From Ascaphus truei (Eukaryota; Chordata; Amphibia; Anura; Ascaphidae): a stretch of 64,000 nt of DNA. Numbering within the stretch: the stretch's first letter is position 1; the number at the start of each line of letters is the position of its first letter. The stretch covers positions 62,001 through 126,000 of the forward strand of contig WSYH01000046.1 in the NCBI GenBank assembly GCA_036426205.1. The letters run 5' to 3'. Below, one piece after another: positions 10,838 through 22,114 of this stretch. Position numbers and translations under genes: made by a program. The notes below the pieces were generated by a model that ran no database searches, was not told the origin of the DNA, and saw only the letters and a list, made by a program, of their open reading frames with translations.

Positions 10838-11446
10838 TAAAGGTATTAGTTAGTATCCAATCAGTTGTACGTGATTATTGTGTATTGTCCTGCGAGGAAC
10901 CACTCCCCCTCTGGTGGGAGCCATCGCAGGTGGAGGCGCTGTACCGAGTATGCGGTTACTCATAGTATCCTATAATTGCCCCAGGTTTCCCTTAGCGGAA
11001 GCTCAGCCCTCCTGCGAACCAACAGGTAAAGCACCACACCTGGTAACACCGTATGTTCTCTGCACCCCCACACTATATCTGCGATTGGGGGGGGGGGGAA
11101 TACCCGTTACATATATGTTGTGGTTATTTTGGGGGTTCAATAGGAGCTTGTTAGGTGTCCAGTATGTTTTATAATTCTTGTTCAGCCAGTCTTGGCTGAT
11201 TGGAGGGTGGCAACCTCCTACCTAATTGAAGCTTACCCCCTCCCACATTTAAATGGTTAAAAGCTCACTCCACAGCATCTTCCACTCTAAGGGGAACTTG
11301 CTTGCTTGCTTGCAGTGTGGTTGTGACAAATCTAATACAGAGTGCTTTTCCTGGTAATGTACAGGTTAATAAAAGCTTCAATCAGACTTAGAACTTTGCA
11401 ACTAATATTGACAGATTTATTATAAATCATTCTTCCTGATATTACA
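10838..11446. other. Intergenic, no gene recognised
   Basis: Mixed sequence with a short G-run near 11087 and a small CTTGCTTGCTTG repeat near 11298. Nothing codes convincingly. It precedes a copy of the PLE-terminus-like repeat. Confidence 0.3.
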
Positions 11447-11803
11447 CAGGTTATTAAGAATTTATATTAGTGTTAGGGACCCCTGGAATTGTGGTCTGCC
11501 GTGGAGTGGCTTACAACAATTTTGGCCAAAAATGTTAAACTAAAAGACCATTTTGTTTAATAGATATTTATACATATATATTTAGGCACTGTACCGTGTA
11601 TGAGTTTCACTGGATGTGCTAAAACTGAGCTCTGTCTGTGTTTTATGTTCTGTCTCTGGTTTTAATCATTATTGAGTCTCACTTACTTGGACCACCTATC
11701 GTTCTATTTTTTATTTGAGTATTACTCCCAATAAAGTGTTTTAATTATTTCACTCCTCACCGTACGCATATATACACTCTTATTTCCACTGCTGCACCTG
11801 TGA
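11447..11803 (+). repeat. PLE-terminus-like repeat, copy B (permuted order)
   Basis: Three blocks shared with other places. 11447-11558 matches 18578-18700. 11559-11668 (AGATATTTATACATATATAT ... TCTCTGGTTTTAAT) matches 9608-9722, 17847-17945 and 18705-18785. 11669-11803 (CATTATTGAGTCTCACTTAC ... CACCTGTGAT) matches 9471-9609. In the 9.5 kb copy the last two blocks occur in the opposite order, as expected if the unit is cut from a tandem or circular array. Confidence 0.75.
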
Positions 11804-12700
11804 TCATAGAGTGAGCTGAGTGCTCCCCATTGGGGTTCTGTTCTCTCCGTGTTTCCCTTGTATATCACCCCAGATTGTAGCACCATCACCACTCAACCCA
11901 TCCCCCAGTCCCCTTTCCCCTCCTCTGAGATCGTTGCTTGGGAGCCCTCCAGGGGTCACTGTTCCATAGCTCAGGAGGAGCTGGTTAGAGGCGCTCTGGC
12001 CTCCCCTCTTCCCCCTCTATGGTCCCGCTGCTGCAGCCGGATGTGCTGGTGTGTGAGATCTGATTCCGGCAGGAAACACTGACCCTGAGCACAGACTGTC
12101 CCACATCCTGAGGGGGGAATCCAGGTCACTCCCACAGGGAAGGACTGAGAGATCACAGGGGCTCCCCCCACCCTCCATAGGAAGTACACACACAGTGAGG
12201 GGGGGATAAAGTGCACATCTCAGGCACTGAGGGGGGGACACACTGAGGAATAGGCTCTGCAGCCTCTAAGTCCCTTTTCCTGTGCCCCCCTCACATTGCC
12301 CACCCCCTGCTGCACAGAGATCTTCAGCCTGTGTTATTGGGTAAGTGCTTTCCTCCTCCTCCCTTCCCCTCCCGTGTGTGACCTGTGCACATTATCTCAG
12401 TGCTGTTCTGAGCTTCCTTACACACAGGAGCCTGAGAGGCTGAGCCTCTGATAGTGAGGAGGAGCCTCTGGCACTGGGGGGGTTACTCCTCCTGTATCAC
12501 AGGGACTGGGAGATAATGGGGGTTATTTTACATTGGGAATTAACATTAGGGATCAGTGAGGATAAGATTGGGAAAGTTATTAAATAGAGTTAGAAAGTAA
12601 TTAGATTGAGGGAGTATTGGTTGGAGTTTAACTCCTTCATCACCACAGGGGCCAGCATCCTGTGTGTGTTATGGGCTATAGCTTCTCTATACACGATACA
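11804..12700. other. Intergenic, no gene recognised
   Basis: Moderately GC-rich, with a polypyrimidine tract near 12345-12375 and G-runs near 12200-12235. ORFs on both strands are short and have no domain. It lies between the copy B repeat and an L2 LINE tail. Confidence 0.3.
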
Positions 12701-12759
12701 TTGGCCCCCTGCAGACGCACTTACCTGAACGCCCTCCTACTGTCTCTGTACCTTCTCCC

Positions 12760-12955
12760 CACCAATTAGATTGTAAGCTCCCCGGAGCAGGGACTCCTCT
12801 TCCGAAATTTTACATTTATGTCTGAAGCGATTATTCCCATGATCTGTTATTTGTATTTGTTATTTATATGATTGTCACGTGTATTACTAATGTGAAGCAC
12901 TATGTACACTAATGGCGCTATATAAATAAAGACATACATACAATTGCTGTTGGTA
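12760..12955 (+). mobile_element. L2-type LINE 3' tail
   Basis: Contains GATTGTAAGCTCCCCGGAGC, then a 3' end reading GGCGCTATATAAATAAAGAC followed by short ACATACATAC repeats. This is the characteristic end of vertebrate L2-like LINEs. The reverse-complement counterpart is at 27672-27860. Only the untranslated tail is kept, as expected for 5'-truncated retroposition. Confidence 0.8.
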
Positions 12956-13039
12956 TGTACATACTAACTCATTTTAAATGCCATCTTATGCAAGTTTATA
13001 TAATTATTTCACATAACTGCTTAGAATTTTTTTTAAATA

Positions 13040-13240
13040 CATATTGCAGCAAGGAATTCTGGGAAATGACATGCAAATGAGCACACACTTGTCAAGTCCA
13101 TTATTACATGGATTATATTATATTATACATGGATTATATTATCCTTAAACCAATGCTTGCTGCTTTAAACACAGCTTTTAAACATAGCCTGGGATGAGAT
13201 GCAAAGCCAATAAACCCACTCACAGACAGACTGTCTTATT
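13040..13240 (+). repeat. Short interspersed DNA repeat, copy 1
   Basis: Shares GGAATTCTGGG(A/T)AATGACAT(G/A)CAAATGAGCAC with 30761-30795, and both copies later contain a TTTAA...CACAGCTTTTAA motif. The internal segments between these motifs differ. It has no coding content and its family is not identified. Confidence 0.6.
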
Positions 13241-14332
13241 GTGTTTACAATGCTTGTATTATACGTGTGGATACGTTCCACAGATATAACACAGAGAATA
13301 GTGCTTTTGATTCAGTATCAGAATATAACTATTCCCGGAAATTATCTGGGTCGGGAAGCGATGATCCCGTCATAATAGGACGGGCTTATAAGGGTGTGAG
13401 CAGGTCAGAAGTCTGTGTCCTACCTTCAGATGGGCAGAGCCTATTCCCTCATGTCATGTGCTGACATTGAGAGACCGGGGAAAATAAATAATCAGTGAGT
13501 AACATGTCAGTGTTTCCCCAGGCATTCCTTTATATAAGCATGTCCTGCCAGGTACAAATGTGCTGAATGTGAGAAACTGGAGGTGATCGAGGAACAAATT
13601 AATGAGGGTGTGAGGGATCAACCCCCCTATTTATTATGGTGGGGTAAGGTGAGGGGAAGTTACTGCACTGGTTCCTCTGCATTACCCACTTCTCACCGTA
13701 TGAAATAGGAAAGTGAGACTGTGTCAGTATGGAGCAGAACTGCTGGACCTGAGAGAGTATCGGGAGCATTTATCAAAGTCTCACTCATGTACTGTGGAAA
13801 AACAGAAATAAACTGTGCGCTACTATCTATCTCCTTATAATTGAATACAGTGCAGTGACTAAACCATATATAAATAAAGTAAACCACAATACCACAGTGA
13901 ATAAGTGATTAAATAATTAAATTATAACATAACCGTGTGGTTGATAAGGGCGTCTGCTGCTATAAACATTAGGGGTGGCTCAGCACCCCACACACTCTAA
14001 GAAATGGAAACAAAAAGAAAACAGCGCACAACGCCAAATAGTGAAGTAAGTAATAAAATGTATTACAATGTTAAAGGGGTAATAAATCTGCGTACATCAG
14101 ATAGAAATAACATGTGCATTTAGTGCATAACACACTGGTTACCACTCTGTAGCTGTAAAACAGGACGGTCTGGCACTCAGCTGTCTCTGCAGGAGCCTCT
14201 ATGATGGTTCTGGGGCATGGGATCCTTCATGCACTCCTCACACAGCAGGACGCTGCTCACAAGGGGATTCCTTTCAAGCAGCCTGGTAATACTGCAGATT
14301 CAGACACTTAGTGGGACCGCTCCTCGCGCGCC

Positions 14333-14391
14333 CGGTTACTGTCGCGGCCGAGACCGGGCAAATGCTCGAATAAACTTGGCCGCGACAGTAT
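14333..14391 (+). repeat. GC-rich hairpin element, copy 1
   Basis: The inverted arms GTCGCGGCCGAG and CTTGGCCGCGAC flank a loop with GGGCAAATGCTCGAATAAA. The same loop, inside a stem with paired base changes, occurs on the opposite strand at 30237-30292. Short G/C-rich inverted repeats of this kind can be ends or remnants of small DNA transposons. Confidence 0.7.
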
Positions 14392-14885
14392 ATTACTGTA
14401 CATTTTATTACTTTTTTTACAATTTTATACACGACTTCTAAATCTTCTAATTCACGCTTGTTTTGGCACAGTGCATACTAGTCCACTGTATCTGATAGAT
14501 ACTATGCAATATTATTATCATGTTTATTAAAAATTCACACTGAAATTTGTCATGCTCTTTCCCCTCACATTTCATGGGTGCATTATACTGTAAATACAGA
14601 ACAGCTGGGTGCCTTCCACACTACAGTTTACATGTTAGAGTTTACATGTTAGAGTTCTGAATCCCCCCCACCCTATCACAACTGTAGCAGTGAATAAATA
14701 TATTTTTTTGTTTATTGCATGTCTGTGCTCCATCTTTTTTTGATGTTACTTTTATTGGATGAAGCTGTGCATTGACTTCACAGTGTCTCCTTCCGAGATG
14801 GAGAGGGGCATGGGCAACATTGACAATGACATTGCTGGACTCTATTATTTTGTTTCTTTCCCTCCCCCTGTATGTCCGGTGCAGG

Positions 14886-15160
14886 AGCAGGCGGGTGACC
14901 TGGAGGAACGTCCTCCACCACCATCACCCCCTTCTTCACCGGAATTGGCCTGCACAGCGCCAAAACAACACACATCACTGGAGGAAAGCATCCTACAAGA
15001 CACTCTACCCTCACCTACTGAGAGAAGCACACCTCTTCCACCAACACCCCCTGCACCCAGAGGTGTACAGTTGCAAATGCAAAGCCCCCCAAAATATCTA
15101 TCCTCGCCCAGTGAAATAAGAACACCTGCTGCACGACCCGCAGCCCCCAGGAGAATATAG
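14886..15160 (+). CDS. Possible exon of a proline-rich protein
   Basis: A pyrimidine-rich run ending GTGCAG at about 14885 looks like a splice acceptor. It opens into about 90 codons rich in Pro and Ser (EERPPPPSPPSSPEL, STPLPPTPPAPRG) that stop at 15158. It may come from the DNA-binding accessory protein of a Harbinger-type transposon, which often has such tails, or be a host exon. The alternative ATG at 14759 would read through the acceptor. I recognise no domain, so function is unassigned. Confidence 0.35.
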
Positions 15161-15689
15161 CTTCAAATGCAACTCAATATGTGCACAATCCCAGACATGA
15201 CGCTAACAGATCTCTCGCAGAGCACATGGGAAAAATACTTTTCCAGAAGTGCTGGAAAAGTGACTATACTATCCCTTCTCATTATGAAACACCATGCCAG
15301 TTATGATCTGTATCTTCAGTGGTTTAAGGTGTTAATTATGATGGCAATAGGGGCAAGAAAGCACTGCCGTTGAATTTGCGCAGAAATATTATGGATAAAA
15401 TAAAACGTCTTTTCATTATGACCCCGATTCTTTTCTGAGCTGTGAAAGACAACATAAATGCATTTTCAAGGCATAAAAGGCGTCTTCCCAGGAACACCCA
15501 CGGCTATGGGGGCAAACACTTTTTTCAATAATTTCACAATAATCAACTAAAAATGTACTTGGAATGTTTTTCATTTAATAAAAAATACGTTTTGTTTTAT
15601 AAAGTGTTCTCTGGTTTCATTGTTTTAAGACTTTTTACTCTTTAGCAGTACATTTAATACACTTACAGTAGTACTGTACATAAAGTGCT

Positions 15690-15968
15690 AAGGTTTTCAT
15701 GTAACATACAGTACACATACAGTACAGTGAGTGTCACTAAACCTAGCCCTTGTCATCATGTAACATGCAGTACACATTAAGCCTGTCCCTTATCAGCATG
15801 TAACATGCAGGAGAGTGAGTGTCACTCAACCTAGCCTTGTCAGTATGTTGCCCTTGTCATTATGTAACATGCAGTGCACATTCAGCCTAGCCCTTTCAGC
15901 ATGTAACAAGCAGTACAGTGATTGTCACTCAACCTAGCCCTTGTTATCATGTAACATGCAGTACAGTT
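15690..15968 (+). repeat. Tandem repeat with CATGTAACATGCAGTACA units
   Basis: Four to five degenerate copies of a unit of roughly 50-110 bp combining CATGTAACATGCAGTACA with GTGTCACTCAACCTAGCCC. Copies differ by insertions and deletions, indicating an old array. No coding content. Confidence 0.75.
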
Positions 15969-16194
15969 TTTCCAACAGCTGGAGTGAAGAGGACACAATA
16001 ACTCGCGATCACCGACTTGAGTTTTTGGCTGGTATTGCATATAATGCCACATATCAAATTTCTGCCCGCCTTCAGGTCTCAAATCACCCACGCTAAATTG
16101 CGGATAACTCACGTAAATTTCTTGGGAAATCTCACGAAAGGGACATGCTCGGGTCAGGAAAACCCTGGATACAAACGGACTATGGGGGTCATGC

Positions 16195-16460
16195 AGTAAG
16201 CGGCGCAAAGGCACTTTTCGCTCGTTTTGCTCCAAAAATGCATACCTTGATTCAGTAAGGGGCGAAAACTTGGCAAAAAGCAAAAAAAAAGCCAAGTTTT
16301 TGGCGTTTCTTTTTTCCCGCCATCGTTGCGGCGAAAAGGCACTTTGCGCCGCAACTAGCCATATTTTCAAACTCGCTCAATTCTAGTAGTGGCGAGTAGC
16401 TTTGCGCCACTCTAGAATGGCGTTTTTCACGGCAATCCATCTCGCCCCAAAAAGTAGGCA
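16195..16460. repeat. Short interspersed repeat with internal inverted parts
   Basis: CG-containing repeat-like DNA with GCGGCGCAAAGGCACTTTTCGC near 16200, echoed as GCGGCGAAAAGGCACTTTGCGCC near 16330. AT-rich segments carry AAAAACTTGG / CCAAGTTTTT. It is probably a MITE-like element. The overlapping minus-strand ORFs have no domain. Confidence 0.45.
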
Positions 16461-16549
16461 AGTTGCTGGGGAGAGGCTATGTGTATATGTGTATATATAT
16501 AGTTGCATGATGAAGCCACTGTACTAATGAATGGGTGAAGGGTGGGTAT

Positions 16550-17560
16550 CGGGCCAGGGTGGTTTAACCCCTTAATTGCCTTTGCGGTTATTATCCGATA
16601 AGGTGATTAAGGGGTTAATTGATCTCAGAATGTAATTGCAATGTATTGGCTATGTATTTTGTTGGCAACGGAGGACACGGATTTTGCTGGCGATGGGGGC
16701 TTCTTATTGATGAGGTGAGTAGAACTTTATTTATTTTATTATGCTACTTAATGTGTTTAATAATGGGCAAATAATCTATTATCCCTATCTGGATATTAGT
16801 TATTTTGCACATTATTGTATTGTATGTGTTGTTGGGGGGGGGGGGGGGGGGGATTGATGTATTTAATGTATAGGACATGTTTATTTTTTTTACAAACAGG
16901 GTTGGTTCCTTTTGGTCTGCGGGAGACCTCTGGAGACCACCTGAGGTCTCCTCTGGCTTCTCACGGGTACCAGGCTGCCCGGTCCACGGGGGACACCTGC
17001 GGGGAAGAACCAGTGGCCCCACATCTGTGGGGGCACCGGGGACCTGTAGGGACCACCCGTGGGTCCCCAGACCCTTGTGGGAACCACCCGAGGCCCCTCA
17101 GACACCTGTGGGTCTGACCCGGGGCCCCCCAAACAGCCGTGGGCCTACCCGTGGGGACCCCATTGTGGCCTACGGTGACCTGCGGCGACCACCTGGTGGA
17201 CCATGGTGCCTGGCGGGGACCACCAACTGGCCTCCTGACCCTGTTTGAAACATGGTGCTGGGCTACTGTAGGTCTGTGAGGTGACCCGTCAGGCCCACCG
17301 GGGACTCCCATATATGTAATGGGGTATAGGGGTTGTTGGGGGCACAGGGGGTGTATGTTGTTTATTGCAATGTTTATTGGGAGCAATTGTCCCCAATGAA
17401 CATGCTATTATGCCTACACCCTTTCATTGCCTTAGCGGCTATCTGCTATGGTAATGAAGCAGCATTAATGTATTTTCATAATATTGTGCGGGAGCAGGGG
17501 GTCCCCTGAGCTGAACCGCATTGATTTCTGGCTCAGGGACCCCCTTCTTCCCGAGTTACA
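16550..17560 (+). repeat. Long interspersed repeat related to 43708-44660
   Basis: The block 16723-16900 (TTAATGTGTTTAATAATGGG, AAATAATCTATTATCC, a G-run, then ATTTAATGTATAGG) matches 43815-44010. The block 17490-17560 (GAGCAGGGGGTCCCCTGAGC ... CTTCCCGAGTTAC) matches 44115-44190. Between them sits a GC-rich part with repeated GGGACCACCC-type units (16910-17240) that the other copy lacks. The 18-base G-run lies at about 16834-16852. No protein is recognised. Confidence 0.6.
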
Positions 17561-17840
17561 CAACTCCCCTCCACATCAAACACAATACCCCCCTCCACAT
17601 CAAACATACAATACCCCCCTCAACATCCCCCCAGCCCATTCCATGTCAGCATCCCCCCCACAAGTCAGCATCCCCCCCATGTCTCTCTTCCCTCAATATG
17701 ACACTCTCTCCCCTCCCCTCAATATGACACACTCTCCCCCTCCCCTCAATATGATTCTCCCCCTCCCCTCAATATGACACTCTTTCCCCCTCCCCTCAAT
17801 ATGACACTCTTTCCCCCCCTGCAACTCACATCACACCCTC
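17560..17840 (+). repeat. Pyrimidine-rich tandem repeats
   Basis: Two sets of short units: CCACATCAAACA(C/T)AATACCCCCCT twice, then CCCCTCCCCTCAATATGACACTCT about five times. Simple expansion; the overlapping open frames are low-complexity artefacts. Confidence 0.8.
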
Positions 17841-17846
17841 CCCCTA

Positions 17847-17984
17847 TACATATATTTAGGCACTGTACCGTGTATGAGTTTCACTGGATGTGCTAAAACT
17901 GAGCTCTGTCTGTGTTTTATGTTCTGTCTCTGGTTTTAATATATATTGCCATGCTCAGTAGCACTCCTCTGTGACACTCATATG
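17847..17984 (+). repeat. PLE-terminus-like repeat, copy C
   Basis: TATACATATATATTTAGGCA through GTGACACTCATATG, matching 9615-9765 nearly base for base. It abuts an L2 LINE fragment at 17985, and another copy of the same repeat lies beyond that fragment. Confidence 0.8.
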
Positions 17985-18560
17985 AAAGGTTTAAGGCGGG
18001 AGAGGGCTTTAGATACAAAGGGGGTAGAAAGAAGACATCCTTGAGAAGAACGCAAGAGTCTGGATGGTGCATAACGAGAAATTAGGGATGAGATGTAAGG
18101 AGGGGCAGAAGAGTGTAAAGCTTTAAAAGTGAGGAGAAGAATGGAATGTGAGATGCGGGATCTGATCGGAAGCCAGGAGAGGGATTTCATGAGGGGAGAT
18201 GCTGAGACAGATCTAGGAAAGAGTAGAGTGATTCTGGCAGCAGCGTTTAGGATAGATTGTAGGGGAGACAGGTGAGAGGCAGGAAGGCCGGACAGCAGGA
18301 GGTTACAGTAATCAAGACGGGAGAGAATGAGGGCCTGAGTCAGAGTTTTAGCAGTCGAGCAACAGAGGAAAGGGCGTATCTTTGTTATATTGCGGATGTA
18401 AAAGCGACAGGTTTTAGAAATGGTTTTAATGTGAGGGGCGAATGTGAGAGAGGAGTCGAGTGTGACCCCTAGGCAGCGTGCTTGGGCTACTGGGTGAATG
18501 ATTGTAGTTCCAACAGTAATGTGGAAGGAGGTAGTAGGGCCAGGTTTGGGAGGAAGTATG
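17985..18560 (-). pseudogene. L2-type LINE: C-terminal part of reverse transcriptase
   Basis: Read on the minus strand this is open for about 190 codons without an ATG at its start. It shows the late RT and post-RT hallmarks of L2-clade LINEs: ARCLGVTLDSSLTFAPHI, then LDYCNLLLSGLP, LQSILNAAARI, and SLSWLPIRSRISHSILLLTF followed by KALHSSAPPYISSLI. It stops at the junction with repeat copy C. The catalytic RT half is absent. The related 5' half of this family is on the plus strand at 62560-64000. Confidence 0.85.
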
Positions 18561-18577
18561 AGGATTAGTTAGAAAAG

Positions 18578-18790
18578 TTATTACACAGGTTATTAAGAAT
18601 TTATATTAGCGTTAGGGACCCCTGAAATGTGGTCTGCCGTGCCGTTGGCTCAGGGACTTACAACAATTCTGGCCAAAAATGTAAAACTAAAAGACCATTT
18701 TACTTAATAGATATTTATACATATATATTTAGGCACTGTACCGTGTATGAGTTTCACTGGATGTGCTAAAACTGAGCTCTGTCTATATAT
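18578..18790 (+). repeat. PLE-terminus-like repeat, copy D
   Basis: Block 18578-18700 (ACAGGTTATTAAGAATTTAT ... TAAAAGACCATTTT) plus block 18705-18785 (AGATATTTATACATATATAT ... GAGCTCTGTC) match 11447-11640. It ends in a (TA)n/(AC)n run. With copy C it brackets the L2 fragment. Confidence 0.75.
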
Positions 18791-18829
18791 ATATATACAT
18801 ATATATACACACACACAAACACACACACA

Positions 18830-19240
18830 AAGGGGCCCCAGCACGCAAATAGATACAATAGACAATTGTCAATTTGAATAAGTCAATAAAGGTGTATTTG
18901 GCAAAATTTGTAGCAGCTGTACAATATACCCAAATGCAGGGTCTGGAGATCACATCTCGTGAAACAACAACTACAATAATGTGGAGGGAAGGGAATGGTT
19001 GGTGGTAAAAAAAATGGGGATGGAGGATAACAAAAATGTGACGACAAAAGAGGAAAAAAACAGGAAAAACGTATAATACACGTAAAAAATGTAGGGTGAA
19101 AAAAGTAGGGGGCAACAAACGTTTCGGGGCCCCTGATGCCCCTTCTTCAAGCCTGTTCCCACAGATAGAAATGTTCTGTGGTATTTCCCTAATTAACACC
19201 CCTCCAACACCAAAATCTCTAGATAAACAGATACTGAGCA
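18830..19240 (-). repeat. PLE-terminus-like segment with hammerhead-like core
   Basis: No gene. The minus strand carries a hammerhead-like core (see 19119-19151) in a setting of AT-rich sequence like the other PLE 3' regions here. The minus-strand ORFs covering it are low in complexity. Confidence 0.4.
19119..19151 (-). ncRNA. Hammerhead-ribozyme-like motif
   Basis: Minus strand: CTTGAAGAA, then a GGGGC / GCCCC stem around a short loop, then GAAACG. Stem II and the GAAA box are intact. The first box departs from canonical CTGATGA. Confidence 0.5.
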
Positions 19241-19545
19241 CATGTTATTTAGACTAGGTTTATACATCTAGTAAATCATATGTGCTCAGCCGGCAAGCAG
19301 GGAGGCTGGACCCGACCCATCACCCGGCTCTACCGCACCTGAGCCACCTGGGCGGGAGCGGCTTGGCGGAGCGTGGCTGGGTAAGGGACGACAACGGGGG
19401 TTGAGAGTACTTACAAGTCCTTGGTCAGATAAGGGAAATAATTTTGCAACAGCCATGAGCATTCATTCAGAACGAATGCTCCCGCCTGTGCATTAGGGTT
19501 TCCCCTTAGCCCCTCCCCAGGTCGCGACGGCATCTCCGTGTGTTA

Positions 19546-19569
19546 ATAAAGCATTGAATGTAAAAAAAA
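19546..19569 (+). repeat. Polyadenylated retroposon tail
   Basis: AATAAA followed 11-12 bases later by a run of nine or more A. The 250 bp upstream are GC-rich and non-coding. This looks like the 3' end of a retroposed transcript or SINE. The source gene is not identified. Confidence 0.45.
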
Positions 19570-19799
19570 AAGTAGGAGATGTTCTTCTAAATCGGGAGCC
19601 ACGCTCAGACCGCATTATATGCGGATCCGTGTTATAGCGGATCGCACTATAACGGGGTTGCGCTGTAATTAGCCAAGTTGCCGATCGATCCGTTCTCCTG
19701 TGATCGATCGGTGAAGATTCGGCTCGTTGGTTTATTAAATGGCGGCAGAGGAGTATTAACTCAGTATCTGTGACTTTGTAAATGGTTGCAATAGAAAAA

Positions 19800-20300
19800 A
19801 ATGGCTGGTTACATTATAATACATATAAAATGTCATTCAGAGTTGTTTTCTTTATTTTGTTTTTTAAATACTACAAGTATTTTCTCATAGCACAAAATTG
19901 ATTAAAAAAAAAAACACATGTAGGATATTGCTTGGTCTGCAGCTTTCTAGCAGGTTCTAGCCCACCTCCCAAGCAGTGCAAAAGCTTTAAAACACTTTCC
20001 AGTTTGTGATAATTTGTTGCCAATGTTCTCAGTAGTTCGAGCTGAAAACTGTAACAATAGAAACTGTTACCTTAGTAATATACAGATACATTGTAGCTGC
20101 TGAGTTACACTGATGAAGGATTGATTGAAACGGAAAGGCGGCCATTACGTTATGCAAACAATCGGAATTGTTACAGATTTATAACAGGAGAAAACAACGA
20201 TTGCCAGCTTACGTAAGAAAGTAGAATTATGAATTGTCACATGCTTTACATATATAAAAAAAGAAAAGAAAAAGGGAGGGGTGTAGTATTGCTGCTTTAA
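19800..20300 (-). repeat. MITE-like repeat, copy 1
   Basis: On the minus strand it runs from TTAAAGCAGCAATACTAC (20300) through TGTAAAGCATGTGACAATT, GTAAGCTGGCAAT and CAGTGTAACTCAGCAGCTAC to GCACTGCTTGGGAGGTGGG (about 19965). The same sequence occurs on the plus strand at 28320-29065, interrupted by a ~430-bp insertion, and its first ~65 bp again at 40895-40960. The far end (CAAGCAATATCCTACATGTG) resembles the end of the element at 43057. Non-coding. Confidence 0.7.
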
Positions 20301-20444
20301 AGTCTGTTTTGTCACACTCCATTCAATAAAGTGAGAAGCAATGTAACAATGTACCAACTTTAATTCACTTGATGTTCCATTCAAGTGAATGGAAGTTGAT
20401 ACATTTTTAACTGCATTACACGGCTTCTCACTATATTGAGTCAA

Positions 20445-21450
20445 TGCAATATTTATTAAGGTAAATAGAATTAAAATCTACAGATGGTAAATAGTTGCCA
20501 TGTTGGGCTTTTATCAATTTGCGTGATCATATAAACATGATGGAAGAGAAAAATTAGGTAGATTTATGTGCATTTGTCAACAATATTAAAGACAACATAT
20601 TTGGTTGTTAGATATAGGACTTGGAGAATGCTTAATGTTGCATGCAATCCGTAACAGTGAATAGGTGCCCACTCAATAGCAAGAACACTGCGTGGCTGCT
20701 TGAAATAATAATCAGTCACATTTCTTGAATACCAGAAGCAGAAGTACTAATACAAAATGACCTAAATGTGGATTAAAAAAAATAAGAATGGCTTACAATG
20801 TGAAGTCATACAAAGCATCTAGGTAACTTTTTTTTATTTTTTTTTAATCCAAATCGGACACAGGTAAATATTTCAATTTAGTTAAACTTGGGAGGTGTTC
20901 GATTTCCTCTGGCTAGGCCCATTTGTATGAGGTTACTGTGCGTCCAACAAGTGCTAAAAAAGCCTTGAGTACTCCCTGTCAACTTCGCCTTCATTTTATT
21001 GGTTCTCCTATGAGGGCAGGGATGATTATAAGGGTAAAGAAAACCTTAATTGACAAACAATTCCTCATTCAGTGTCCCTTAAGAAATTCAACTGGCTAAC
21101 AATGTAAGATTGCACCTTTAAAAACTTGTATAAACAGGCCTAACAATCAACATTTGGAAAATTGCACCGGTTATTGGTACTCTATACAAAAGAAAAGATT
21201 ACACAGATTATATACCTACACATTACAAATTACTAAACCACGCTACATATATATATATATATATAAAAAAAATTGAACAAGTACACAAACTGCAATACTT
21301 TACACATCTCATTCTGATTACATAATAAAAAAAAAGAGGCATACATTCATCAAGATTAACCACTCCGTGAATGTTACTTGAGCTCAGATCATTAAATTTG
21401 TTTTGAATTTGTATATTATACACGTCAATGTTGGATAACCTCTGGAATAC
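20445..21450. other. AT-rich intergenic or intronic DNA
   Basis: No open frame with a recognisable domain and no repeat with clear ends. A (TA)n run lies near 21247-21265. Confidence 0.35.
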
Positions 21451-21453
21451 TAA

Positions 21454-22110
21454 GGCCTCGGACCCGCTGCGCTCGGTGGCGCGGGCGGCCACACGCGAGC
21501 TCCCCACCAGCAGGGGAATCCTCCCGAGCCGGTCCCGGTCCCCCCTGGCGGCACAGCACACTACACGCTGTGGCGCGTCAGCCACTATGGGATACAAGAG
21601 AATGGTGATCCCTAGCATTGACGCATCACGTGGTGTGGCTGTAAGCCAATGGGGAGGGGAGGCTTCGGGAGGAGGAGAGGCTTCGGGGAGCGGGGCGGAG
21701 TGTGGAGTGAAAGCAGCGTGAGTGCCTGTGTGTGTGTCTGAGTGCCTGTCTGTGTGTGTGTCTGAGTGCCTGTCTGTGTGTGTGTCTGAGTGCGTGCATG
21801 CCTGTCTGTGTGTGTGTGCCTGCCTCTGTCTGTCTGTGTGTGTGTATGAGTGCCTGCGTGTGTGTGTGCCTGTCTGTGTGTATGTGTGTGTGTGTTGCTT
21901 TACTTACCTTCAATCAGCAGCCCGAGCCGTGGAGGGGAGGGGGGGGGGGGGAGAGAGTAGCGGGTCCCTCTGCTCAAGCCACGCCCCCCTCCCGCTCAAG
22001 CCTCCCACTCCCGCCCACCTCCCGCTCTCTACAGACCGCATATCGTGGTCTGTGTATGTCAGCGCCCCGCCTGTATGCAGTGCGGGCGCGCTGACTCTGG
22101 GAGCGGGGCC
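21454..22110. mobile_element. Harbinger-like MITE carrying a TG-rich minisatellite
   Basis: It starts GGCCTCGGACCCGCTG after TAA (21451-21453) and ends GGGAGCGGGGCC before TTA (22111-22113). The ends are inverted and match those of the element at 23771-24123. A TWA-type flank and GGCC(T/C)CG ends fit PIF/Harbinger-type non-autonomous elements. The GC-rich body is split by the TG-rich minisatellite at 21722-21893. Confidence 0.55.
21722..21893 (+). repeat. TG-rich minisatellite, ~24-bp unit
   Basis: Repeated TGCCTGTCTGTGTGTGTGTC followed by TGAG, decaying into (TG)n variants. It produces long Cys/Val and His/Thr open frames on both strands that are not genes. Confidence 0.9.
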
Positions 22111-22114
22111 TTAG

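Noticed and set aside
21626..22114. His/Thr-rich and Cys/Val-rich ORFs
   Set aside because: They are translations of a TG-rich minisatellite.
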